Positions 44,560 to 54,021 are shown, numbered from the stretch's first letter. The stretch: DNA of 64,000 nucleotides from Bacillus sp. OK048 (GCF_900103525.1 NZ_FNHN01000008.1:62001-126000), one strand, 5' to 3'. The notes: generated from the sequence alone by a model not told the origin. Translations and numbers: made by a program.

Positions 44560-45621
44560 TTATTTTTTATTTCCAGTGAGTTGAAGGAATAACCGACAGA
44601 GATGATCGATTTTTCTTTCTTCTATTTCACTTTCATCAAAACTCATTGGTTTGGAGTTTACCTCATAAATATAGTACTGTCCTGATTGACTGATACCAAC
44701 ATCAATTGAAAATTCACCGAAAAAGCCCAGTTTTTTTGATAACGCTTTTCCTATTTGCTCAACTATGGTTTGAATAAATAGGTCAAGTTCTTCTGTCTGA
44801 AAGAGGTCATAGGGTAATAACCTTCCCCCTTTGGGAATATGAGTGGTTATTTCCTGAATCTGCGATTGTCTGATTCCCACCCCCGTAACAATGTAATGAT
44901 TATTTTCTGCATGGGCAAGAATTCGAAGATCAAACCGATTGCCATCATAAAGGCGAGATTTTATTTCCTCTTGTGCCAGATAGTTTTTCTTCTTAAGTTT
45001 GTTTTCCCACTCAACCCAAAAATGGTCAAAAGTTAAGAACTCTTCACTTGTTTTTAATCCCTTAAAGCAAATCTTTTTGTCTGTATCTAGTACTAATTTA
45101 AAAATTCCATTGCCTCTTGCTGACTGTGCTGGTTTTAAGTAAATACTATTGAATTTAGTTAGGAAGGATAAGAACTCTTGCTTATGAATGGCCGTGATGG
45201 TAGCAGGCATATAGGATTGAAGAGTGGGATGGTTTTTAAAGAGTTGATATAATTCATATTTATCAATAAATCCAGGATTGAAAAAGGGGATATTCTTATC
45301 CCTTAAACAAGAAAAAAATTCAGTGTTTTTTAACTCTTCTTCGGATGTTCGGAACGGGATTCTATTATATACAAGGTCAGGATAAGGAGCAGTAATCTTT
45401 TCCCATCCTTTTTTTTCTGGTATAAATGTGAATCCTTCAATAGAATGTTCATGGACTCCTTCTAGTGTAAAAATAAAGCTTATTCCGTTATGTGAAATAA
45501 GCTTTTTTTGCAGTCCAATAAAGAGGGGAGCATTTCCAGCAATTGAGCCGTCCTTTTTCTGTGCGGTCAAAATTCCGATAACGGGAACTTTTCCCTTACA
45601 CCATTCGTTGATGACTACCAT
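44560..45621 (-). CDS. yheC: YheC-like ATP-grasp protein, second pair
   Basis: 353-residue member of the YheC/YheD family. The ATP-grasp region has IYLKPAQSARGNGIFKL near residue 190, RFDLRILAH near 255 and GEFSIDVGISQSGQYYIYEVNSKP near 325, holding the expected Lys, Glu and Asn metal/ATP ligands. In B. subtilis YheC and YheD localise around the forespore as coat-associated proteins; the chemistry is unknown. It overlaps the upstream yheD-like gene by 7 nt. It is the last of four tandem paralogues. Confidence 0.85.
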   Translation of the reverse strand: MVVINEWCKGKVPVIGILTAQKKDGSIAGNAPLFIGLQKKLISHNGISFIFTLEGVHEHSIEGFTFIPEKKGWEKITAPYPDLVYNRIPFRTSEEELKNTEFFSCLRDKNIPFFNPGFIDKYELYQLFKNHPTLQSYMPATITAIHKQEFLSFLTKFNSIYLKPAQSARGNGIFKLVLDTDKKICFKGLKTSEEFLTFDHFWVEWENKLKKKNYLAQEEIKSRLYDGNRFDLRILAHAENNHYIVTGVGIRQSQIQEITTHIPKGGRLLPYDLFQTEELDLFIQTIVEQIGKALSKKLGFFGEFSIDVGISQSGQYYIYEVNSKPMSFDESEIEERKIDHLCRLFLQLTGNKK

Positions 45622-46982
45622 ATGATGACATCCTCGGGATGGTAAATGGATTGTTCAGTCAAAAAAACCGCAAAAGCCATTGATAGCTTACAAGTAAGCT
45701 GATCGAATTCCTTCAGTTCTGGGTGGCTGAAAATGGATCGACCAGGTTTCGAATTTGCTTCAAATAGCCAAATGTCGCCATGTTTATCAATACCTAAATC
45801 AAACCCAATTTCTGCTATTATTCCTTCCATATTATTTGTAATACTTTCACTTAACAAGAGAGCTGCTTTTTCGAGCTTTTCCGTATAGAAATGACATTCT
45901 TCTGGTTGGAAAATTTCAGCAATCGTTTTTATTTCTCCTCCACTTCGGGTATGGGTTGTTACGCTGCCACGGCCTGCTATTTTCGCAGCCAATGCTGTGA
46001 CATGCCAGACACCGGAATCGTCTTTATTTGTGTGTATGCGAAAATCAAAGGGTCTTTGTTCATGGCGTAATAAGTGAATACCTTGCTGAACAATCATTTT
46101 ATCTAGATTACGATTCGCAAACACAGTTTGAAACATTCCTTCAAGCGATGAATATTTTCGTAAGCGATTTACTCCTTCACGATCTTGATAGCGACAATAA
46201 TATTCGTCTTCGCTTCTATCATATAGGATTTGGTGAACTCCTAACCCTAGACTGCCATTTATTGGTTTTATATAAATATGGCCATATTGGGACAGCATAT
46301 TTTCAATCAAGGAAAAGGATGAAAAAGGATGGGTCTCCGGAAGTAAAAATGATACTGAATGGTCCTGCTGTAATCTTTCATAGATATCCAGCTTACTGAA
46401 GAAGCCAGGGTTATACCAAGGGATAAGGTAGTCATGTTGTAGAGTTTCCTTCACTTTAACAAGTTTGGGATTTCTTTCACTTTTACGATTGGGTAGTCGG
46501 TCATAAATAACGTGTGGAAATGGGACCTCAAAAGTCTGCCAACTATTATCATGAAAGAAATACCCGTTAATTGAACCCTTTTCCCAGTTGATATGTTGTT
46601 CACCGAAAACAAATGGAAGGGCACCAACGCTTGTTTTTACTGATAACAGTTTAGCGAAAAAGTTGGTTCTATCACCAACAGGACGGATTGGGAAGGGAGT
46701 GAAGCCAGCAGTGAAAATTCCTACAAGCGGTCCAATCGTGAGAACATGCTGGTCAACAAATACATACAATTTTATTGCAAAATCAGGAAATAAGAGGAGC
46801 TTTTGAATCTCTTTGCTAATCACAATGGAATTTTTATTCTTAGAATGAGGTACAAAGTCTACTTCGATAGAACTAGAACCAAAAGCAATTTTTTTTAGTA
46901 CAGTATCTTGTAAGAGCTCATGAGGACAAAAAACGACCAATTTACTCGTTGCGGCAATTTCAATGGTATAACGTTTTCTCAT
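45615..46982 (-). CDS. yheD: YheD-like ATP-grasp protein, second pair
   Basis: 455 residues. An N-terminal ~100-residue beta-rich domain, absent from the YheC type, precedes the common module: LTIGPLVGIFTAGF, VIYDRLPNRKSE, IYIKPINGSLGLGVHQI, RPFDFRIHTN and GFDLGIDKHGDIWLFEANSKPG. The ATG at 46980-46982 has AAAGGAAGAG upstream; the open frame further upstream lies inside the previous gene. It overlaps that gene by 23 nt and the next by 7 nt, so the four genes are tightly coupled. Confidence 0.85.
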   Translation of the reverse strand: MRKRYTIEIAATSKLVVFCPHELLQDTVLKKIAFGSSSIEVDFVPHSKNKNSIVISKEIQKLLLFPDFAIKLYVFVDQHVLTIGPLVGIFTAGFTPFPIRPVGDRTNFFAKLLSVKTSVGALPFVFGEQHINWEKGSINGYFFHDNSWQTFEVPFPHVIYDRLPNRKSERNPKLVKVKETLQHDYLIPWYNPGFFSKLDIYERLQQDHSVSFLLPETHPFSSFSLIENMLSQYGHIYIKPINGSLGLGVHQILYDRSEDEYYCRYQDREGVNRLRKYSSLEGMFQTVFANRNLDKMIVQQGIHLLRHEQRPFDFRIHTNKDDSGVWHVTALAAKIAGRGSVTTHTRSGGEIKTIAEIFQPEECHFYTEKLEKAALLLSESITNNMEGIIAEIGFDLGIDKHGDIWLFEANSKPGRSIFSHPELKEFDQLTCKLSMAFAVFLTEQSIYHPEDVIIW

Positions 46983-48063
46983 AGTAGCTCTTCCTTTCTT
47001 TAATTTCAGCCTGACAAAGGTAATTTCCATATAGAAGAGGGGCAAGGAATAAGGTTTCTTGTAAATCTGGCTGTGTTTTTAATACGACTTTTCTTCCGGG
47101 TTTTGAATTTACATCGAGAATCCAGATGGCGCCATTTTTTGCTACACCGATATCGATGCCTATTTCAAATAATGGTAATATTTCCTGTTCCAGTATTTGT
47201 GGGAGGTTGGTGATAATAAAGTTTAATTCATTACAAATGTATTCTTTTTTAGGTAAAGATAAATTTGCTGCCCAGGAAGTAAAATCAATGACTGATCCGC
47301 CTGCACTTAAGTTTGAAAGTAAACCACCAGTATTACCGATGCGGATTCCCTTTCCACGTTCAACCCAAAGCCCTTGTTCATTTTTCTGCAGAAGAATTCT
47401 AATATCAAATGGTTGGGAAGAAGTAGTAGATAATTCAAGGTAGGGTTGAAGTAGGTATGGTCGATAGGTGATTAATGGTTGCAGCCATTGAAATAACTTT
47501 GACTCATTTGGAAAAATCCTTGAGATAATTTTTTTGTTTTTTTCTGTTTTGACATGGATAGTTTTATCGTTTTTCTTTAAATAATAGATTCCGTATCCTT
47601 GAGAGCCATTAATGGGTTTAATGATGATCTTTTTCTGCTGATTTAAGGCCGCGATCACTTCTGTGCAATCCTTAATGGCCTGTGAACGAGGTAAATACGG
47701 TTTCAAACTAGAATTGGATAATGTTTCATACAATTCTAATTTATTGGGAAGTCCGAAGCCTAAAAAGACAATATCTTCTCTGCTTTTTAACCAAGAAACA
47801 ATTGGAATGCATTGTTTTGAATGTTCATCATCTCCATAAAAACAACGATCATAGATAAGCGACGGGATGGGAAACTCATCGTCCATCCAACACTGTTCAT
47901 TTACGTCAAAACGTCTCCCTAAAACGAGTGTAGTGAGTGGATTAATAGCTGAGGGGAGAAAATGGAAACACTCAATGCCGTATTGATGACTTCGGGCAGC
48001 TATTTCATTTATATAGGTGGTCTCACTTTCAATCGTTAAGGTCATGATTCCAAAGGTTTTCAT
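46960..48063 (-). CDS. yheC: YheC-like ATP-grasp protein, first pair
   Basis: 367 residues, YheC type (no extra N-terminal domain). ATP-grasp landmarks: KIIIKPINGSQGYGIYYL near residue 150, QPFDIRILLQ near 223 and GIDIGVAKNGAIWILDVNSKPGRK near 315. The ATG directly follows the stop of the upstream yheD gene with no gap. The product and substrates are unknown; as an ATP-grasp enzyme it would join a carboxylate to an amine or thiol. Confidence 0.85.
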   Translation of the reverse strand: MKTFGIMTLTIESETTYINEIAARSHQYGIECFHFLPSAINPLTTLVLGRRFDVNEQCWMDDEFPIPSLIYDRCFYGDDEHSKQCIPIVSWLKSREDIVFLGFGLPNKLELYETLSNSSLKPYLPRSQAIKDCTEVIAALNQQKKIIIKPINGSQGYGIYYLKKNDKTIHVKTEKNKKIISRIFPNESKLFQWLQPLITYRPYLLQPYLELSTTSSQPFDIRILLQKNEQGLWVERGKGIRIGNTGGLLSNLSAGGSVIDFTSWAANLSLPKKEYICNELNFIITNLPQILEQEILPLFEIGIDIGVAKNGAIWILDVNSKPGRKVVLKTQPDLQETLFLAPLLYGNYLCQAEIKERKSYYEKTLYH

Positions 48064-49425
48064 CTATGAATCCTCCATTTCTTCGCCTGAGTCAAATGCA
48101 AGCTTCGTACAAAATTGAATAATAGCTTTAGCGGATGGTCTTATTTTCATTTGCCCATCTTCAAAGCTTTTTGACGGCTTTGAATTGACCTCAATTAGCC
48201 AAGGCTTACCATCTTTGTCAATTCCAATATCGATTCCAAGTTCCCCAGTTATTCCTGAAGATTTTCTTTCAATAATCATTGCTGTTTCAATTGCCAATTC
48301 TTTCATTTGAGAAATAAGCCGCTTTGCATCGCTAATGCTTAGGGTATCTATTAGGGCATTTATTGGTGACATCATATCCCCGCCTCTTGCGATATTGGAA
48401 ACAAACTCATCTTCTGCGGAAATGCGGGCAACCACCGAGGTTACATTCCATTTGTTTTGTTTATTCTTATGACATAATACTCTATAGTCCATTCCTCTAG
48501 TTTGATAGGTAAGAAGGGGGATACCCTGTTGAATAATGCAGATTCTATTGTTCAATAGCGGCTTTATGTGTTGATAAATTTCCTCAAAGGAGAGAATAAC
48601 ATCCTTAATCTTTGATAACGATTTAACAGATGATTCCAATTTGAAATCAGTATTTTCTTTGTTAATTTTGAAAATGTTCCTTCCTTGGCTGCCATGTACA
48701 GGTTTTATAAAAATAGTTTCATATTTTTTTAAGAATGTTGCAAGATGATCCTTTGTGAAGATATTTGTTTCAGGTATATATGGATTAAGGTGATTTTCAT
48801 GGATTAAATGTTCATGAACCTCCCATTTAGAAAGAAAGCGATCATTAAAAATCGGGATACTTAATTCTGCAAGCCTATGGCGAAATAGAAGGTACTCTTT
48901 GCTAAACTCCGCTCTTCGAGAATGGATACGATTATAAATAACATCAGGAAGTGGGAGTTTGGCAGGCTTCCATTTCCCGCTGTCAAAGTTATACCCTAGG
49001 GAAGAAAATTCAGGATAGGAAAAAATATATAAAAAACCTCCATTTTCACTAAGACCATGATGAAGTTCTTCACAAAAGTTATGAATGGAACCAAAATGGG
49101 GCTCTCCAATCCCTGTATCTTTAAAATCGGTTACTAAACCAATAACTGGACCTAAAAATAGTACGTGTTTTTCTTTTTTAAAATGGTATAGAAATTTATA
49201 TTCCTGCATGGGTAAACAGAAATACTGAAATAGATTTTCGGGGAAATGAATTTCGTAAGCGGTTAGTTCGACAGTTTGTATGTTTACTTTCATCATTATT
49301 TTTCCTATAGAAATCTTGATATTTCTAGCTTCAATCTGTAACTGTTTAAAAAGTTGTGTTGACATTTGAACAAAAATTTCTGTCCCGGTAGCAGACCTCA
49401 TTGGAACAATTGAGATAGGGGGCAT
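48064..49425 (-). CDS. yheD: YheD-like ATP-grasp protein, first pair
   Basis: 453 residues, the length of B. subtilis YheD, with the N-terminal extra domain and then FLGPVIGLVTDF, VIYNRIHSRRAE, IFIKPVHGSQGRNIFKI, RGMDYRVLCH and GIDIGIDKDGKPWLIEVNSKPSKS. ATG at 49423-49425 is 5 nt after GAGGAG; an upstream GTG overlaps that site. It is the first gene of the four-gene operon, divergent from yheA. Confidence 0.88.
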   Translation of the reverse strand: MPPISIVPMRSATGTEIFVQMSTQLFKQLQIEARNIKISIGKIMMKVNIQTVELTAYEIHFPENLFQYFCLPMQEYKFLYHFKKEKHVLFLGPVIGLVTDFKDTGIGEPHFGSIHNFCEELHHGLSENGGFLYIFSYPEFSSLGYNFDSGKWKPAKLPLPDVIYNRIHSRRAEFSKEYLLFRHRLAELSIPIFNDRFLSKWEVHEHLIHENHLNPYIPETNIFTKDHLATFLKKYETIFIKPVHGSQGRNIFKINKENTDFKLESSVKSLSKIKDVILSFEEIYQHIKPLLNNRICIIQQGIPLLTYQTRGMDYRVLCHKNKQNKWNVTSVVARISAEDEFVSNIARGGDMMSPINALIDTLSISDAKRLISQMKELAIETAMIIERKSSGITGELGIDIGIDKDGKPWLIEVNSKPSKSFEDGQMKIRPSAKAIIQFCTKLAFDSGEEMEDS

Positions 49426-49480
49426 AGTCACTCCTCATTTATTGGCGAATATGGTTGAAAAATAGGCATTCGTTGATATG

Positions 49481-49489
49481 TATTGTATG
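49481..49489 (-). promoter_or_regulatory. Candidate mother-cell sigma (-10) element for the yheD/yheC operon
   Basis: CATACAATA on the minus strand fits both the sigma-E (CATACANT) and sigma-K (CATANNNTA) -10 patterns and lies 56 bp before the first gene. An AC pair 16-18 bp upstream could be a sigma-K -35. Weak by itself. Confidence 0.35.
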
Positions 49490-49601
49490 TTATCGCCCAT
49501 AGGTTGGTGATTCAATATAGAAACTCATTTGAACATTCTCGCATTAACGAACATAGTTTGTTATAGTTATTAAGATTATTTGTTAAAGAGGAGTGGGTCC
49601 A

Positions 49602-49949
49602 ATGTCCGTTAATTTATACGATGCAGCTCATACATTAGAAAAATCTATTCGTCAAAGTGATGAATATAAACATTTACAGCAAATGTATCTTGAAGTCAAT
49701 GCAGATCCAGCAGCAAAAAATATGTTTGATAATTTCCGCCAGATTCAAATGAATTTACAACAAAAACAAATGATGGGGCATCAACTTTCAGAGCAGGAAA
49801 TCCAACAAGCCCAAGCAACAGCAGCTCTTGTACAGCAAAATGAAAAAATATCTCGACTTATGCAGGCAGAACAACGTATGAGTATGATTATTGGTGAGCT
49901 AAACCAAGTTATTATGAAGCCTTTAGAGGAACTATACGGAAATTTATAA
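49602..49949 (+). CDS. yheA: YlbF-family protein YheA
   Basis: 115-residue, all-helical protein of the YlbF/YmcA family, close to B. subtilis YheA. NLYDAAHTLEKSIRQSDEYK and the Gln-rich middle (QQKQMMGHQLSEQEIQQAQ) are typical. Relatives form a complex that affects RNase Y, competence and sporulation; the role of YheA is not known. The ATG at 49602 follows AAAGAGGAG. Monocistronic. Confidence 0.9.
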   Translation: MSVNLYDAAHTLEKSIRQSDEYKHLQQMYLEVNADPAAKNMFDNFRQIQMNLQQKQMMGHQLSEQEIQQAQATAALVQQNEKISRLMQAEQRMSMIIGELNQVIMKPLEELYGNL

Positions 49950-49963
49950 TAGGATACCAAAAT

Positions 49964-49995
49964 GCTTTCGGTTTATTCCGGAAGTTTTTTCTTTT
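49964..49995 (+). terminator. Terminator after yheA
   Basis: CTTTCGG pairs with CCGGAAG (one wobble) and is followed by TTTTTTCTTTT. Confidence 0.7.
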
Positions 49996-50077
49996 CTACG
50001 GCCTTTGTTCTATCTTTCGGTGAAAAATCATAAAAGTGATATAAGGGTAACTTCACCAAGAACAGGGGGCTCACGTC

Positions 50078-50947
50078 ATGATTTATCGTTTGCTTGCATT
50101 AAATATCGATGGAACCTTATTACAGAGTAATGGGAAAATTCATAAGTCAACGAAGGAAGCCATTGAGTATGTTCAGCAAAAAGGAATTTATGTAACGCTA
50201 ATGACATCACGAAGTTTTCCCTCAGCCAAAAAGGTGGCAAGGGCATTAAAAATAAAAAATCCACTGGTTACTCATCAAGGTGCCTATATTGCAAACATTC
50301 AAGATAAACAGAATTATGTTGAACGAATTAACGAGAATATTACCTATGATACCATCCGTTTTCTAGAAGGAATGCCGTGTCAAATTAGGCTTGTACATGA
50401 ACAATTTTCGTTAGCGAATAGGTTGAAGTTAAATAATAATCTGTTAGCAAAAACTGTTTTTACATCCGGTGATCCTGTATTTTATTCCCAGCAATTTGTT
50501 ACTTCATTAAGTGAATACTTGCATGATCAACCGGTAACTCCTCCAAAAATAGAGGTTTATTTTGAAGAGGAAAGTGATCTTCAAGATGCTAAGAAGGCAA
50601 TTGAAAAGATGTTTACTGAAATTGAGACCATCCAATTAGATCATCTGCGATTAGACATTGTTCCAGCAGGTGTTTCAAAATTGCAGGGACTGGCCTTTCT
50701 TGGAGGTCACCTCGGAATCCAGTTAAAGGAAATGGTTGTCATTGGCGATGGATTAGATGATATTCCAGCGATTAAGGCGGCAGGATTGGGTGTGGCAATG
50801 TGGAATGCAGAATTTGATGTGAAAAGAGCAGCTGATTGGGTCACTAGATCGAAAAATGAGCATGGTGTAGCCTATATGGTTAAAGAACACTTTAGAAAAC
50901 AACAGCCAATTGAGTTTTTAAGGAAAATGAATATTATTAAAAAATAA
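50078..50947 (+). CDS. yhaX: Cof-type HAD-superfamily protein with substituted nucleophile (YhaX-like)
   Basis: 289-residue HAD-IIB (Cof) fold with a C2 cap. Motif I reads LALNIDGTLL: Asn9 replaces the Asp nucleophile (codon AAT), while Asp11, the acid/base, remains. Motif III Lys (GVSKLQGL) and motif IV (GDGLDDIPAI) are intact. Ordinary phosphatase chemistry needs the missing Asp, so it may bind a phosphorylated ligand without hydrolysis or act differently. GGGGGCTC precedes the ATG. The resemblance to YhaX is from memory. Confidence 0.82.
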   Translation: MIYRLLALNIDGTLLQSNGKIHKSTKEAIEYVQQKGIYVTLMTSRSFPSAKKVARALKIKNPLVTHQGAYIANIQDKQNYVERINENITYDTIRFLEGMPCQIRLVHEQFSLANRLKLNNNLLAKTVFTSGDPVFYSQQFVTSLSEYLHDQPVTPPKIEVYFEEESDLQDAKKAIEKMFTEIETIQLDHLRLDIVPAGVSKLQGLAFLGGHLGIQLKEMVVIGDGLDDIPAIKAAGLGVAMWNAEFDVKRAADWVTRSKNEHGVAYMVKEHFRKQQPIEFLRKMNIIKK

Positions 50948-51113
50948 TTAACAAGACATCATCGGAACTGCGGTGATGTCTTTAGCTTTGTGCGTGATTT
51001 CTTTAACTTTTAAAAGGCATGAGACTTTTTTATGAAAATTTTGTTCTTTATAGAGGAATCATGATAAACATGACGAATAATTTATAGGAGATCAGTCATA
51101 GAATACTATGATT

Positions 51114-51127
51114 TGAAAACGCTTTCA
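51114..51127 (+). promoter_or_regulatory. CcpA (cre) operator before the acyl-CoA ligase
   Basis: TGAAAACGCTTTCA is an almost perfect palindrome and fits the cre consensus at all fixed positions. It ends 20 bp before the start codon, probably downstream of the promoter, where CcpA would act as a roadblock. Confidence 0.8.
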
Positions 51128-51147
51128 GTTGTGGGGGGGATTTAGCG

Positions 51148-52764
51148 ATGATGCAAACACCGTTAACAATGACACAGATGATTGAAAGAGCAGAAAAGTA
51201 TTTTCCTAAAAAACAGGTAATTTCCAGAACATCCAGTGGTATTCACAGAATGACGTACCAGCAAATCGGTGAAAGAACAAGAAGATTAGCAGACAGTCTA
51301 AAAAAACTAGGAATAGAGAAAGGTGATAGGGTAGGAACGCTAGCATGGAACCACCATCGTCATCTCGAAGCCTATTTTGCGATTCCCTGTATCGGTGCTG
51401 TTCTGCATACAATCAATATCCGTCTATCACCCCAGCATATTTCCTATATTATCAATCACGCAGAAGATAAAGTCCTCTTAGTGGATCCTGATCTAATTCC
51501 GTTACTTGAAAAATGTTCATCAGAGTTAAAAAGTGTTACGGCCTATGTGATTATGACTGATGACAAGGAGCTTCCGGAAACCACACTTTCGCCAGTCTAT
51601 CATTATGAAGATCTATTAACTGAAGCGAATCCTAAATATGCCTATCCTGAAGATATTGAAGAAAACGACCCAGCAGGAATGTGCTATACCTCTGCGACCA
51701 CAGGAAATCCTAAAGGAGTCATATACTCACATCGAGGGATTTTTCTCCATAGTATGGCGTTAGGTCTTGCAGATAGTGCGGCAATGAGTGAGAAAGACAT
51801 TGCATTACCTGTTGTCCCTATGTTCCATGCCAACGCTTGGGGAATGCCTTTTGCTGCTGTATGGTTTGGGACATCCCTCGTGCTACCAGGGCCATATTTT
51901 ACTCCAAAACTGATAGCAGAGCTGATTGAAAGTGAAAGAGTAACGATTACCGCTGGTGTCCCAACCATTTGGCTTGGATTATTAAAAGAACTTGATGAGG
52001 GTTCTTACGACCTTAGTAGTGTAAGGGGAATCCTTTGCGGCGGTTCAGCAGCTCCAAAAGGAATGATTAGAGCATTTGAACAGCGACATAAGATTCCATT
52101 CATGCATGCCTATGGTATGACAGAAACAAGCCCGCTTGTAGTTATTTCAACGTTAAAAAGCTACCAGGAAAATTTAGATTATGAGGAAAGACTTGAAATA
52201 CGGGCAAAGCAAGGCGTTCTCGTTCCAGGCTTAAGTATGAAAATTGTCGGTAAGGATGGAGAAGTTGCTTGGGATGGTAAAGAGATGGGGGAACTTTGTA
52301 TTAAAGGACCATGGATTGCTTCAGAGTATTATAAAGACGAACGTACTTTAGATGCATTTCACGATGGCTGGCTTCACACAGGTGATGTGGTGACGATTGA
52401 CGAGGAAGGGTTTGTAAAAATAGTTGACCGTACCAAAGACTTGATTAAGAGCGGCGGTGAGTGGATCTCTTCCGTGGATTTAGAAAATGCTTTAATGGCA
52501 CATGAATCCGTGTTTGAAGCAGCGGTAGTTGCTGTCCCACATGAACAGTGGCAAGAGAGACCTGTTGCTTGTGTGGTGTTAAAGGAAGCATACAAAAATA
52601 AGGTGAAAAAGGAAGAACTACTAGAATTCTTACAACCGCAGTTTGCCAAATGGTGGCTGCCGGATGAAATTCTATTCTTGGAAGAAATACCGAAGACATC
52701 TGTTGGGAAGTTCTTAAAGATGACATTAAGAGAACAGGTACAAAAGGAAGTGCTAAAAAAGTAA
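51148..52764 (+). CDS. Long-chain fatty acid-CoA ligase family protein
   Basis: 538-residue adenylate-forming enzyme converting a fatty acid, ATP and CoA to acyl-CoA. The P-loop motif is YTSATTGNPKGV near residue 178 (Ala where Gly is usual), with AYGMTETSPL near 328, GWLHTGDVVTIDEEGFVKIVDR near 407 and the catalytic lysine in PKTSVGKFLKM near 520. GGGGGGGAT precedes the ATG. The cre site upstream implies repression by glucose. Chain-length specificity cannot be read here. Confidence 0.9.
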   Translation: MMQTPLTMTQMIERAEKYFPKKQVISRTSSGIHRMTYQQIGERTRRLADSLKKLGIEKGDRVGTLAWNHHRHLEAYFAIPCIGAVLHTINIRLSPQHISYIINHAEDKVLLVDPDLIPLLEKCSSELKSVTAYVIMTDDKELPETTLSPVYHYEDLLTEANPKYAYPEDIEENDPAGMCYTSATTGNPKGVIYSHRGIFLHSMALGLADSAAMSEKDIALPVVPMFHANAWGMPFAAVWFGTSLVLPGPYFTPKLIAELIESERVTITAGVPTIWLGLLKELDEGSYDLSSVRGILCGGSAAPKGMIRAFEQRHKIPFMHAYGMTETSPLVVISTLKSYQENLDYEERLEIRAKQGVLVPGLSMKIVGKDGEVAWDGKEMGELCIKGPWIASEYYKDERTLDAFHDGWLHTGDVVTIDEEGFVKIVDRTKDLIKSGGEWISSVDLENALMAHESVFEAAVVAVPHEQWQERPVACVVLKEAYKNKVKKEELLEFLQPQFAKWWLPDEILFLEEIPKTSVGKFLKMTLREQVQKEVLKK

Positions 52765-52769
52765 TCAAT

Positions 52770-52800
52770 TAAGGACAAAGTGCATTCCTTTGTCCTTTTT
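52770..52800 (+). terminator. Terminator after the acyl-CoA ligase
   Basis: AAGGACAAAG pairs with CTTTGTCCTT across a 7-nt loop, then a T-run. Confidence 0.88.
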
Positions 52801-52916
52801 GGAGTGGTATTTTATTCATTTGATAGTGAAAATTCCATATATTATGAAAATTTATTTTTTATCCGTCCATTTCAAGCTATAATGGAAATGAATAATGATA
52901 CTGGGAGGGGTTTGGG

Positions 52917-53708
52917 ATGACGATTAATTTTGTAACCGATAAAGTTAAGGTAAGAGTGAAAGGGCGGGTTGCAACGGTCGAAATGAATAGGCCGGTAGCA
53001 ATGAATGCACTGGATGTTGACATGATAAAGGGACTTGTCAGCAAGCTCAAAGAAATAGCTGAATCAGATGATATCGATGTTGTTGTTTTAACAGGAAGCG
53101 GCAGAGCATTTTCTGCGGGCGGCGATATTAAAACAATGCTTTCAGAACTAAATGAAACCGATTTCTTCCCTGTTATGGATTGTATTAGTGAATTAATCAT
53201 TACTCTTTATAGTATTCCAAAATTAACCATCGCGGCTGTAAATGGTGCTGCTGCCGGACTTGGCTTCAGTCTGGCATTGGCTACCGACCACATTATAGCC
53301 GATAATTCTAGCAAGTTAGCGATGAATTTTATCGGAATTGGTTTAATCCCTGATGGCGGCTCCCATTTCTTTTTAGAAAAAAGATTAGGTGAAATTAAGG
53401 CTAAACAGCTCATTTGGGAAGGAAAAATGATGAATGCCCTGGAAGCCCTAGAATTAGGATTGATCCAGGAAGTTGCTGATGGAAACCTGCAAGATACGCT
53501 TGAAGCCAGAATAACTGATTGGCTGAGCCGCCCAGTCCAGGCGATGATTAAAACGAAGAAAATTTTAGCAGATATGAATAGACCGCAACTGCTTAAACTA
53601 TTAGAACTAGAAAAACATGGGCAATTAAGTATGCGTCGAACGTTTGATCACCAAGAAGGAATAAGGGCATTTATTGAAAAAAGACCACCGAGGTTCATTG
53701 GAAAATAA
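52917..53708 (+). CDS. yhaR: Enoyl-CoA hydratase/isomerase family protein (YhaR-like)
   Basis: 263-residue crotonase-fold protein. The oxyanion-hole segments are GRAFSAGGDIKTM near residue 62 and NGAAAGLGFSLALATD near 108; GLIPDGGSHFFL carries the position of the second catalytic acid, here Asp. It probably works in fatty acid or branched-chain degradation, in keeping with the acyl-CoA ligase gene upstream, but each has its own terminator. GGGAGGGG precedes the ATG. Confidence 0.85.
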   Translation: MTINFVTDKVKVRVKGRVATVEMNRPVAMNALDVDMIKGLVSKLKEIAESDDIDVVVLTGSGRAFSAGGDIKTMLSELNETDFFPVMDCISELIITLYSIPKLTIAAVNGAAAGLGFSLALATDHIIADNSSKLAMNFIGIGLIPDGGSHFFLEKRLGEIKAKQLIWEGKMMNALEALELGLIQEVADGNLQDTLEARITDWLSRPVQAMIKTKKILADMNRPQLLKLLELEKHGQLSMRRTFDHQEGIRAFIEKRPPRFIGK

Positions 53709-53714
53709 AAATTA

Positions 53715-53746
53715 GAAAAAAGAAGCATTTCTGCTTCTTTTTTCTT
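53715..53746 (+). terminator. Terminator after yhaR, interrupted at its T-tract by element B
   Basis: AAAAAAGAAGCA pairs with TGCTTCTTTTTT across a 4-nt loop. The T-tract TTTTTTCTT (53738-53746) is repeated exactly on the far side of element B. Confidence 0.85.
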
Positions 53747-54021
53747 AGCTCTGTTATAATTGAATGTTGATTTCAGGTTGTTCGAAAAATAAGCGAAGGA
53801 ATTCCGTTTATATTGGGAAATACCCATATTTCCCTTAAAATAAGGGGAGTTTTTCCGGTTATACGATCCAAATCGATGGATTTTGTCTTATTTAGAGCAG
53901 TTAATCGGAGTATCTCCGCTTATATCTGCTTCTAAAGCCTCCACAATATACAATAACCGGAAATTCTCCGCCTATGAATTCTTAAAACTACACGATATCA
54001 ACAATGAATAATAACAGAGCC
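53747..54021. mobile_element. MITE-like element B with bipartite terminal inverted repeats and 9-bp target duplication
   Basis: The left end AGCTCTGTTA, 8 bp, TGTTGATTT is mirrored by the right end (reverse complement GGCTCTGTTA, 8 bp, TGTTGATAT). TTTTTTCTT lies directly outside both ends (53738-53746 and 54022-54030). The interior has small palindromes (GGAATTCC, CGGAGTATCTCCG, CGGAAATTCTCCG) and no gene. It shares ends, but not interior, with element A. Confidence 0.8.

Noticed and set aside
53747-54021. A coding gene or riboswitch in the gap after yhaR.
   Set aside because: The segment is bounded by inverted repeats and a target duplication and has no frame with a ribosome site, so it is better explained as a mobile element.
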